From contig JAKTNV010000020.1 of the NCBI GenBank assembly GCA_022747635.1, forward strand, positions 300,501 through 364,500: DNA of 64,000 bases, read 5' to 3'. Source of the stretch: Hetaerina americana. Taxonomy: Eukaryota; Arthropoda; Insecta; Odonata; Calopterygidae. Below are positions 41,730 to 51,014 of the stretch, in pieces. Numbering within the stretch: the first letter of the stretch is position 1; each line of letters starts with the position of its first letter. The notes below the pieces were generated by a model, which saw only the letters and a program-made list of their open reading frames with translations, was not told where the DNA came from and made no database searches. The position numbers and the translations under genes are program-made.

Positions 41730-42420
41730 ATCAGGATACATTTGCTTGTTTCGCAGATCGCGAAAAGGTTTTTGATAGGATCAATTGGGAAGAAATAATA
41801 AATATAAGGCGCAAAATAAAAGTAGGTTGAAGGGATAATACTACAACAGGAGGAACAGTTTACATATCTTGGAAGTGTTTTGGACCAAAATGGTCCAAGT
41901 AGATGGGACCTAAGGGGAAAAATTGCCCTTGGCACAGAGGCTTTTACCGGGAGAGAATTTATGACAGGGACGTTGAGTAAAGATGCTAAGAAGAAGCTCA
42001 ATAAAACTTTGAAATGGAGCGTTTTTATGTACGGTGCGGAAACATCGTCGTTGAAGAGGTAGGATGATAGGAGTCGTTGATTTGAGGCTTTTGAAATGTG
42101 TATGTGGAGAATGTGAAGTGGACGGTAAGGAAAACAAACGAGGAAGTGCTAGGCATGGTGGGCAAGGAGAGGGGTTTTTTGGGAGAAATCCTGAAGAGAC
42201 GTAAAAATGCGTATTGACCGACAGTGGGATGCTGAAGACTTTGATGGAGGGGAGAATGCTAGGCAAACGAAGAAGGGCAGGAATAGGGGTTGAGGATGTT
42301 GGACGGGAGGAAGGAAGCATGCGGAGATAAAGAGGGGATTGTTTTAGAGTTGTATGTTGAGTTGTGTTTTGTTGGGAGAGACAGGATATTTATTAGGTAC
42401 ATGTTGATGTTCATTCATTA
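41730..42420 (+). pseudogene. RTE-like LINE C-terminal fragment
   Basis: The plus strand carries, across frameshifts, CFADREKVFDRINWEEI-like text (RT motif with the first catalytic Asp), then QFTYLGSVLDQNG, LSKDAKKKLNKTLKWSVFMYGAE and FEAFEMCMWRM. This order is typical of the RT thumb and C-terminal part of RTE-type LINEs. YADD and the endonuclease are missing. The copy is heavily decayed. Confidence 0.75.
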
Positions 42421-42780
42421 CCTACCTTAACCGGTAGATTATCAATAGCAATGACACCATACAACAGATCAAAGATTACGAATGTCTGAATGGTTCCGAA
42501 ATTTACCACATTTTTAATACAACAGTTCTATCATCGGAGTAAAATGCTTTTAGGATGAAGTTCTTTTCATTTTTAAAGTTCAAAGACTATCTAGAATCTG
42601 TCCTCATGTTCGAGTTTGTTCTCATTTTCTATTTATGCATTTACATCATCAAACCCTCGAGTTGATTTTTTAAATATTAGTGGCTGTGATTACATGTACT
42701 GGAGATAAAGTTGCTGGATTACAATTGCAATATTGTGAAGTCACTCAAATGCAATAATTACTCTTGTTATGATTCCTAAT
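42421..42780. other. Intergenic, no gene seen
   Basis: AT-rich; nothing supported. Confidence 0.4.
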
Positions 42781-42783
42781 TTC

Positions 42784-42930
42784 GAGGGTGCAGTTGTCAC
42801 GAGGATAGACCTCTCAGCTGCAGACTGAAGGGACCGGGTTCGACTCCGGTTGACCCTCCTGGGCACCCTCATCTTCCATTTATCTGCATGATAACTGCCC
42901 GCCACCGCTAGGGTGTGTGGCAGGGGTAAT
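42784..42930 (+). repeat. tRNA-like SINE head followed by a LINE 3'-end stub
   Basis: A tRNA-like block has B-box-like CCGGGTTCGACTCCGG at 42,834-42,849. It is followed at about 42,884 by CTGCCCGCCACCGCTAGGGT, a diverged copy of the CR1-like 3'-end block. The A-box is weak. Confidence 0.5.
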
Positions 42931-43216
42931 TGCACGATAAGCATGCGACGTGAAAAATGAAGTCTTTCTCAATTTTATTGTTGTAGTATATTTCTCGAAA
43001 TTTCTTGTTTATTTTCTTGCGGCGCGGAAACAAGGTCACTGAAGCAGGATGATAAAGCGTAGATTCGAGGCTTTTAAATTGTGGGTGTTGGGAATGAAAA
43101 AGGAAATAAAACTGCCCACGAACACAAAAAGGCTTATAATACGCATTAAATCTTGTTACAACTGCACGAATAGATTTGTTCGACGACGCCGGGCATAGCC
43201 GCTAGTATATATACAG
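42931..43216. other. Intergenic, no gene seen
   Basis: No supported feature. Confidence 0.4.
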
Positions 43217-43282
43217 TGAATGAAGTACCCGACCCAACCGAGTCAATGAAGTACCCGACCCAAAAAAAAAAAAAAAAAAATA
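43217..43282. repeat. Duplicated mariner end plus poly-A
   Basis: AATGAAGTACCCGACCCAA occurs twice (about 43,219 and 43,247), the second time running into an 18-A tract. It is the likely terminal repeat of the mariner that follows; its complement TTGGTCGGGT lies near 44,250. Confidence 0.6.
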
Positions 43283-43289
43283 TTTGAAA

Positions 43290-44280
43290 ATAATGTATTA
43301 ATTTTTCAACATAATCTCCTTTCAGCTCTATACACTTTTCTCAGCGATGTTCAATAAGTTCGATACCCTTTTTATCATTAGAACTCTCTTGCTCCTCAAA
43401 ATAGCGATAAACTGCCGACATCACCTCTTCACGGTTGGAAAATCTTTGACCACCGAGCCATTTTTTCAAGTTTGCGAACAGAAAATAAACCGAGGGGGTT
43501 AAATCTGGTGAATAGGGTGCATGAGGTAGCAATTCAAACTTTAATTCATGAAATTTGGCCATTGAAATGACGCTTTTGTGAGCTGGTGCATTGCCTTGAT
43601 GAAACAACACTTTCTTCTTAACCGAATTCAGCCGCTTTTGCTTGATTTCTTCGCTTGATAAGTGCGCATAATACTCGCCGTTGATAGTTTTTCCTTTTTC
43701 AAGATCGTCAATGAAAATCATCCCACGCGTATCCCAAAAAACTGACGCCACGACCTTGCCTGCAGATGAAACGGTCTTCGCTTTCTTTGGTAGCCCTTTT
43801 GAATCCATTGTCTTGATTGTTCTTTTTTCTCGGGTGCGAATTAATGGACCCATGTTTCATCCATGGTTATGAAACGGCGCAAAAATTTTGGCTTTGTTAC
43901 TGTGAAACGTTGCTAAACACTCAATTGAAATATCTTCACGACACTGGTTTTGCTCGAGTGTGAGCAAACGCGACACAGCTTTCTCATGTCCAAATTTTCA
44001 GATAATATGCGATATACCGCACTTTTTGAAACGCTTACTATTCCTCGCTCGCGGCACTTTCAGTCATCCAGCATCTTTTTGTGTATTTTCTTAACCGTTT
44101 CTGGAGTCGTCATCTCATTTGGTCGACCAATGCGATGCTCGTCTTGACAGCTCGTGCGGCCACGTTTAAACTATGTTACCCAATATTTTACTGTTGTAAA
44201 CGAAGGAGCAGACTCATACAGAGTAGAATCCAGTTCAGCTTTCACTATATTGGTCGGGTGGAGGGCTTTCAAATATAAGT
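43290..44280 (-). pseudogene. SETMAR-like mariner transposase, decayed
   Basis: From right to left the minus strand reads a degenerate N-terminal HTH (YWVT, then FKRGRTSCQDEHRIGRPNEM near 44,150-44,090; KKIHKKMLDD), then frames with KAKTVSSAGKVVASVFWDTRG, DDLEKGKTINGEYYAHL, LFHQGNAPAHKS (second catalytic Asp changed to Gly) and HAPYSPDLTPSVYFLF (third Asp replaced by Val), ending RQRF..VYRYFEEQ. It has stops and frameshifts in the N-terminal half and two lost catalytic residues, so it is dead. Confidence 0.85.
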
Positions 44281-44290
44281 ATTGTATCAC

Positions 44291-44894
44291 CTAAGGAGGA
44301 CCAATTTTCTCCATTTTCACAATTTCACTGAAAACGTTAAGTATGACTGCCAAGCAAATACTAAACAACGTAGCGTCTTCAAATTTGAAGCATATGCTTT
44401 ACAGATTGCGTACTTTCTAGTGCAGTGATATTTTTCAAACAATTGCTGCCAACTCTAGGTCAGGCCGGTTAACTCTAGGCCTTCCCATGTAATTGAGCCA
44501 TCTTCCTGTGAACTTTTCATTTGGTCCCCGGTAAGTAACTATTGAATATTACCAACAGGATATATGTATAATAGTACCTCCATTAATTTAAAAAACATTA
44601 TAGTATAGACAAAAAGTGTACTCTTTCTGTGGTGCAATTTTCAAGTTGAAGAATTAAATTACACAGGAGCTACTGAGTGAAGTGAAATAAAACTTGCATG
44701 TTGTGAAACTTTTACAAAGGTCTTTTAATTCAGGTGTAACGCCATCTTTTTGAAATTACTTTATCATGTGCGTAAATTTTGTCGGGGGCTAAGGGAAAAT
44801 AACTAAACGGCCTATTATAAATCAATTATCCCCTTATTTTCCCTTCTTAACGCGTCTGTATTAATAAAAACTGCAGTAATTAATTAAATAAAAC
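44291..44894. other. Intergenic, no gene seen
   Basis: AT-rich. Near 44,893 a CAGTTTCGGGCGTCAC block resembles the block at 6,389 upstream of the first Penelope-like element. Confidence 0.4.
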
Positions 44895-46007
44895 AGTTTC
44901 GGGCGTCACTTGGTGAAAATCTTATTGAAATTGAAATTAAACCCCTTGGCTTTTCCACATAGAAAAAAAAGAAGTGTGAAGATTTCATCTTGAACAATAA
45001 AGCAATAGTTTTAACTAAGGACCCCACACCCGAATATCAGGAAGTGTGCAAAGCTTCCATCAACTCGTGTGAAGTGATAATAAGCCCTCGGAAGAAACGC
45101 AACCTAATGCAAATGAATCCATTAGTACCCAGATTTTTTGTTCTGCCAAAAATCAGGGTAAATAATCTGTGTAGCAGGGTACCCATTCGGCCTGTGATTT
45201 CCAATGTTTTGGCCCCAAACCACTTATGGGCCATTAAGTTAAACGTCTTATTCAAAACTTTTTACGAATTTTCCCTGAAATACGGAATAAAAAAATCAAA
45301 ATAACTTATTGATGTGTTGTCTAAAGAAATAGTAACCCCCAAGTGCATAATGGTATCGTTTGATGTCAAAAAATGTATTCCCCAGTGCTCCAAGATCATA
45401 AGCTCTAAACCTTATGAAAGTTACCCTTATTATAGCAAGGGTTCCAACCCCGGTGATTTTTTAATTGTGCTCCTCCTTAAAAGTGTGTGTGGAACAAAAC
45501 AGTTTTGTGTTTAACGGCAAAATTTACCAGCAACGGCTTGGCAATAGGCTCTCCGCCTTCTCCGCTACTAGCAGGCATTTACCTGGACAATTTAGAGCAA
45601 CTAATGTTGTCCTCAGAGAATCCCCCAATAAAAAAATATCCCTTGCTGGTATAGATATGTAGATGATGTTTTCTGCGTCTGGACGGGTTCTGACAGACAA
45701 TTAGACAGTTTTTAAATTTCCATAATTCTAGAGATAAAAATATAAAATTTACAAAGGAATTAGAAGCAGATGGTTCCCTCAACTTTCTAGATTTGACTAT
45801 TAAAATTAAAAACAATAGGTTTGATTTTTCCATTTTCAGGAAGAAGTGTTATACAGACGAAGTCATTCACCATAATTCTAGGCACTACTGCTCTAAAAAA
45901 TTATCGGCCTTCCACGCCATGTTACACAGAGCATGTTCTATTCACATGTCTAAGGAGAACACTCTTAAAGAACTCAGCATCATGAAACAGATTGCGGTGA
46001 ACAACGC
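44895..46007 (+). pseudogene. Penelope-like retroelement, second copy (RT region)
   Basis: Plus-strand frames encode RT blocks in order: PRFFVLPKIRVNN and VPIRPVISNVLAPNHLWAIK (45,130-45,240), CIMVSFDVKKCIPQC (the SFDV motif, 45,340-45,390), WYRYVDDVFCVWTGSDRQLD (the YVDD catalytic motif, about 45,645-45,705) and DGSLNFLDLTIKIKNNRFDF..RKKCYTDE (45,775-45,860). Stops and frameshifts separate them. At about 46,008 the reading breaks off and joins an inverted Penelope fragment. The GIY-YIG domain is missing from this strand. Confidence 0.85.
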
Positions 46008-46145
46008 CATCTCCGTAATCCATGTGCTGAAGTATTTCTAATTGCTCCAGCGCATTGGGGCGGTGACCTTTCTTCTCTATGTGCAGGATTTCCGGGATGA
46101 AATCGCTGCTGTGGCCACAATCTCTCAGGCGTTTGGCGAAGAATG
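46008..46145 (-). pseudogene. Inverted Penelope-like GIY-YIG C-terminal fragment
   Basis: The minus strand encodes SSFFAKRLRDCGHSS, EILHIEKKGHRPNALEQLEI, which matches the end of a Penelope endonuclease domain (compare LEALEQLEI-type text near 8,130 in the first copy). It faces the plus-strand copy tail to tail. Inverted partial copies are a known feature of Penelope insertions. Confidence 0.7.
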
Positions 46146-46149
46146 ACGA

Positions 46150-47320
46150 TTGGAGATGTTGTTTCTAAAGCATGCTCATTGCTCCTTTACTCTCGTCTCA
46201 GATCTCCTTCCCGCCTGGCCTATGTATAGTATATCTATGGTTGCAGTCTTTGCCAAGCAGTTGGTACACCCCACTCTTGTGTGGGGGGTTCAACTTGGTC
46301 CTTCGTGCGACATAATAATAATAATTGGGCCCGTTCGAGCAGGATCGGGTAATTTATTGTTTCAATTTCACTATTTTTGGGGTGCCTTATGTTTAAACCC
46401 CAAATACAATTTCGTTAATTTTACAAAATACAAAATATGAGTTACATGCCATTCACTTCCGTTACTCTCCCCGTTCTTACTTGATCTTTTGTTGATAAAT
46501 CTTTCCAATACTTTCCTAATCGGTCTCTCGTGTAGATATTCCCCAATTTGTTGGACGTTATGCAAATACCCAGGTATAGCCTCCAGTTCGCGTCTTCTTA
46601 AAAGAAAAACCTATTGAAATGTCCTCACTTTAGTATTTACGCCATTCATTTTTCAGTACGAGTACGATTACGCTGGGCTAGATGTTTGAATAATACTCCA
46701 TAAATCTTGTCTGGGGAACCATGAACAATCATTAACCATCCCACATTACATGATTCAATTTTAAATTATTCGAAATATCATTAAACAAACTCAACGCTGC
46801 ACATAGTTTAAAATGCATAAGAAAACATAATAAAAAATGCGTGTATCTGCAGCCGCATAGATGAATCATGGATTAGATTAAAATGTAACAAGCACTTCCT
46901 CCACCCAGTTCCAACGTTGAAGTGTCTCACTTCACACCAACAAATGTGTTTGAGCAACAAGGGGAAGGAGACCAAACAAGTGGAAGGAGGCAGCATAAAT
47001 AGAGTCGCGCTAGCCTCCGGAGAGGGAGGGGGTCCCATGACGACCGTCTCCCGCTTCGCTGTCCCCCTTCCCGTGGGCGGGAGGGGATGGTGGCCAGTAA
47101 TGGGGCACCACACGTGAAAAGGAAACTCCACCCTCCGTAACCATTCCTCCACCGTGCCGCCGAGTCCCCATCGCCCCAGCCCTCCCTCATCCTTTCCTAT
47201 GCGCTCAGTTGGCCGGGGCCCGTGTAGCCGTGGGGACCCCGAGCGGTGGCAGTGGCCCTGGCCCCTCTCTCCCAATCGACTGGAAGGAGGCGGCGGCTTC
47301 CTTCATCGGAGTAATAATTA
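46150..47320. other. Intergenic; GC-rich patch 46,950-47,280
   Basis: Overlapping frames in the GC-rich patch carry no recognisable domain. Confidence 0.4.
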
Positions 47321-47849
47321 ACTCAATTGTCCGTATTTTTTTCCAAATATAATAGAAACATTCCTTCCCTACGAAGCTTCAAATTGGTACATACTTAATT
47401 GTTGTGTATCAACGGCAGAATTTTTGAGCAAGTTTTAATAAATACCTAGGCCATAAAATATAGCTTTCCCCAATGACACTGGTTATTTCACTGAAATTGT
47501 TCCATCGATCGAAAGAGAGTCCAGATGTTATTCCCACATGATACCTTCACCTCAAATGGGCTCTTGAATACGAGGAGGAATCGGAACTTTTTAACTATTA
47601 CTACAGATAATCGAGATAGAGGCTTAATTTTTATGTTATTCTCAAGTCATTTCTAAAGAGCCAACATTCAGGGTCTTACGTATCTCTACCTTTCGAAGGT
47701 CAACATTGGAGAAGTCATCAGGTTGCATTAAAAACCATCATTCCTCCTCTACAATGGCGTCATTTGTATAAAAAGAGACGTTTCAGGTGATAAGGTGGAA
47801 TATCAAGACTGATTAAAAATTTGCAATTTTCTACAAAATAAGATTTATT
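47321..47849. other. Intergenic, no gene seen
   Basis: AT-rich; no supported feature. Confidence 0.4.
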
Positions 47850-47893
47850 AATGCGACCGGTTTCAATGCAACTACATCACCACCAGGCAACAG
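47850..47893 (-). ncRNA. Degenerate hammerhead-like module, third copy (candidate)
   Basis: The minus strand reads GTTGCCTGGTGG, a short AUG..CAU stem-loop, GAAACCGGTC and GCATTA. The order is the same as at 32.7 kb: a CUGGUGG box (two changes from CUGANGA), GAAAC, stem III ACC/GGU, the GUC triplet and a stem I strand GCA pairing with UGC. The box changes make this copy unlikely to cleave. Confidence 0.35.
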
Positions 47894-48255
47894 TCATCCC
47901 TCAAGAGTCCAGTATATATGTATACAAAATAGCAAGCAAGGGAGGGTAGTGGTGGGAAGAGGGAGGAAAGGTGGAAGGCAGCATGGGTGACTACGCACGT
48001 GAAAAGGGGGAAGGGAAGGGGGTGGGGAAGACATAGTAAACAGGTGCAAAATTCTTCAAGGTCCGGAGAGAACGTCCTAGCTGGTTGGAGGGGGATTTCC
48101 TGTTGCCGAAATCCAAAGGGGTGTGTCCCAAAGTGCTGTTCCATAGTGGTCTGTGGAAAAAGAGGGTGAGGTCGGGGCTCCCCCCCCTGGTCAGTTACTG
48201 GGCACATGGTCTTAATACCCAAAGAAGCACAGGGCAAAAAGGGGTGAAAACCGGT
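47894..48255. other. Intergenic, purine-rich, no gene seen
   Basis: No supported feature. Confidence 0.4.
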
Positions 48256-48382
48256 GATTAGGGATCACAAGGGATATACGGGTAATTAAGGATCACTAGG
48301 GATATTAGGGTAATTAGGGATCACTAGGGATCACTAGGGATATTAGGGTAATTAGGGATCACTAGGGATCATTAGGGATATC
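48256..48382. repeat. TAGGG-rich minisatellite
   Basis: About 127 bases of degenerate tandem units built from ATTAGGG, ATCACTAGGG and ATATTAGGG. A composite unit of about 28 bases (ATTAGGGATCACTAGGG and onward) recurs. The insect telomere repeat is TTAGG, so this resembles an interstitial, telomere-like array, though it is not a clean TTAGG tract. Confidence 0.8.
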
Positions 48383-48830
48383 ATGGTTCCAGGAGGCATG
48401 CCCTAGCAAGGGTTAGCGGAAGGGTGGAGGATGGATTTTCCTCACTTTCAAATTGCCGATGAGGTGGGGGGGAGGGAAGCCTTCCCTGCGAAATCATACG
48501 ACGCCAGGACTTGGCACTCATCAATGAAGTCCAATTTTCACCAAGACCCTCCCCTCCACTCCATCTCCTTCCCAAAACGAACATGAGGTAAATGATCCCT
48601 TGTCCCTCCCTACTCTCAGGAATTCCCCTCCCCTGTGCGAACGGAAACCATGCTTTCCCAACCAAGGTGGGAAGCCCTGACTCCCCACCCTCTTTCTTCA
48701 TGGAGAAATACACACCACACAAGAGAAAAGGTCAGTGGGTTAGAATTCATACAACATCATACAGGAAAGGAACAGTGCGTTTCGTGGCACGCATAACCAG
48801 AAGAAAGAGATGAGCCACATTGGCCAAATA
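48383..48830. other. Intergenic, no gene seen
   Basis: No supported feature before the SINE-tail fragment. Confidence 0.4.
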
Positions 48831-48920
48831 CACATTCAAACACAAAATCCCGCCAAACGCGAATAAATACTCACTTATATAGATTTATAGATATTTCTTC
48901 TTTGGTGGGTGAAACAGCCC
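48831..48920 (-). repeat. SINE tail fragment, inverted, 5' flank of Tx1-like copy 2
   Basis: CACATTCAAACAC and AATCCCGCCAAACGCGAATA match the far tail of the inverted SINE-like sequence 5' of copy 1 (9,989-10,035). The tRNA-like head is missing here and about 30 unmatched bases precede the LINE start. Confidence 0.7.
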
Positions 48921-49424
48921 CCTGACGCCATCTCTTGGCTAAAGAATCGGGGCGCTTGGCGACATATTAGACCCACGGATCTCAGGGTAAATTACGTTTC
49001 CTCGATAGCTGCCTCGATAGCAGGACGTGCCTGTGTTCACCGAGTGTCTAAAATTCGCCGGCGTCCGAGGCTTCGGCCGCCGGGGTTTGGAGAGCGGCAC
49101 TGCCGGAGTCTCTCGGAAATCGAGGTTCCGATCGTGTTTTGTTTCAAGCGGCGGTTGACCGCCTAGTTCATCAAGAAGCGTGCTGTTTGACTCTCGACTT
49201 CTTCCGCCGGGAAGGCCGTACTTTTGTTTTGTTTACTGGATCAAGACTGACCTTGACTCCTGGTGTAGAGCTTAGGCTCCTTTTTATTTGCTACCGCCGG
49301 GTGCGTGTGGCGGGGAGGGAGCGTTCGTGAGTGTTTTTTTTTTCTTTCTTTCCTTCTTGGAGTGCTTTCAGTGCGCTCTTCTTCTTTTCTTGGCGCTGGC
49401 GTGCTCCATTTGATTTCTTTCAAA

Positions 49425-51014
49425 ATGGTCGTACGTCGCGTAAACACGCTCGCCTTGCAAGTTGATGAGAAGGCGAAACCCACTACTCCGTTGGAGGTCC
49501 ACCTCTTTACACTAGAGTCGCTGGGCCTCACACCCGAAGAGATTGTGGCGATCCAATTTGGATATAACCGCCATTTGGTATTCCTGAAGTTGGCAACTGA
49601 AGCTACTATGAAGAGGATTCTGGATAATATCCCACGAAAACTACCGTTTCCATCCAAAATTGATCCGAGGACGACGATTACCATTGACGAGACCTCCGGT
49701 AGCCCTTGTAATGTCAGGGTTCTATGTCTCCCCGTGGAAACCCCATTGGAAGATATAACAGGCGAGCTTCAACGTTTTGGAAAAATCCATCGCTCGTGGG
49801 AGAACAGGTGGGAGGGCGACAAATTGGCACGCGTGTTGACAGGTACGAGAGTGGTGCGGATGACGGTCGAAAGAAATATCCCCTCGTACCTCCACATCGG
49901 CGGCAACCGGGCCATCATCATCTACGAGGGTCAGCGCCGCACCTGCGCCCGTTGCAACCAAGAAGGCCACGAGCGCAAGACCTGCCCTCGGAACCAGGGA
50001 GGGAAGAGCTATGCGGAAGCAATGTTTTTGGTCTCCAATCCGAACACCGCCGAAGAGATAGATGAGCCCGAGATGGCTGTGGAGGAGAGGGCGCGGTCCC
50101 TGATACTTATCGAGGGTGCGCCCCCAGCTGTCCCCGCCGAACCCCCGCATCCCCCTCCACTTGGAGGGAAATTTCAGAGGGAGCGAAAGTCGTCAACGGA
50201 AGAAAGGGATCCGAAGAAGAAGAGGACGGACGACATTGCACTGCTGATTTCGAGCATTGATAAAGCTGCGGTCCCTACCAGCTCGGATACACACTCACGA
50301 CCACCAGCCCCTATCTCCGTGACCCCGTCAAAAGAGGACAGATCATCCTGCGTCCTTCCTTTCTCTGGCCACGCCAACGATGCGTTCTTCCCGCAATCCT
50401 TGCTTCACGGGCTTCCAACTCCCCGAGAATCACGGGTGACAGCGGGGGAGGATGTATCCGATTACGACTGTCCCCCTTCCTCAACGGCGGGCCCCTCGAT
50501 TACGGTGTCACGGAAAATCAAGAAAGTATCACCGGCCGCGGAAGTTGACACATGTACGAGCAAAACCTTGTCGACGTCAACAATCCCAGACATTCCATCG
50601 TCATTCTCCTTTGAGGACAGCCAAGGTGTCGACGATCTTCCCAGGGCTCCTCTAGAGGCGGACCAATTCGACCGATCTCCTCTAATTTCTCCCGATGGGG
50701 CCCCTTCGGCAGAAGACCACCAGTCCGCCACCCCGCCCCCCCCTGAGGCCACCTCCTGGGCTGGGACGGCCCACAGCTCTGCTCGCTCGAACAGGGCCCC
50801 CCGTGGAATGCCGCCGAGTAACCCGCTCTTCGTAGAGACCACGGCTGGGTCTTCCTCTTCGGACGAGGTCGGAAGGGAGGTATGCGGTGACAACTCGAGA
50901 CCTCGATCGTCGACCCGTCGGACGAAGCGTCCCGGGAAGCGGCGAAGCACTCGTCGCCCGGGTTCGAGCCGCGACCGAAGCGACGTAAGCCATGACCAGG
51001 ACTCTGGTAAGTGA
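49425..51014 (+). CDS. LINE ORF1 protein (gag-like, CCHC zinc knuckle), copy 2
   Basis: A 529-residue protein from the ATG at 49425, the same length as copy 1. The RRM-like N-terminal region, the CARCNQEGHERKTC knuckle and the basic C-terminus are unchanged. Differences from copy 1 are scattered single substitutions (for example Pro to Thr near residue 19, Leu to Asn in RILDNIPRK, and Asn to Ile in PSKIDPRTT). The open frame extends upstream to 49305, but the conserved AAAATGG context and copy 1 both favour 49425. No stop or frameshift. Confidence 0.9.
   Translation: MVVRRVNTLALQVDEKAKPTTPLEVHLFTLESLGLTPEEIVAIQFGYNRHLVFLKLATEATMKRILDNIPRKLPFPSKIDPRTTITIDETSGSPCNVRVLCLPVETPLEDITGELQRFGKIHRSWENRWEGDKLARVLTGTRVVRMTVERNIPSYLHIGGNRAIIIYEGQRRTCARCNQEGHERKTCPRNQGGKSYAEAMFLVSNPNTAEEIDEPEMAVEERARSLILIEGAPPAVPAEPPHPPPLGGKFQRERKSSTEERDPKKKRTDDIALLISSIDKAAVPTSSDTHSRPPAPISVTPSKEDRSSCVLPFSGHANDAFFPQSLLHGLPTPRESRVTAGEDVSDYDCPPSSTAGPSITVSRKIKKVSPAAEVDTCTSKTLSTSTIPDIPSSFSFEDSQGVDDLPRAPLEADQFDRSPLISPDGAPSAEDHQSATPPPPEATSWAGTAHSSARSNRAPRGMPPSNPLFVETTAGSSSSDEVGREVCGDNSRPRSSTRRTKRPGKRRSTRRPGSSRDRSDVSHDQDSGK

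Noticed and set aside
48300..48360. TAGGGATATTAGGGTAAT resembles the I-SceI homing endonuclease site
   Set aside because: It differs at two positions and is explained by the local TAGGG minisatellite.
48256..48382. CRISPR-like array
   Set aside because: Units are short and contiguous without unique spacers; the context is eukaryotic.
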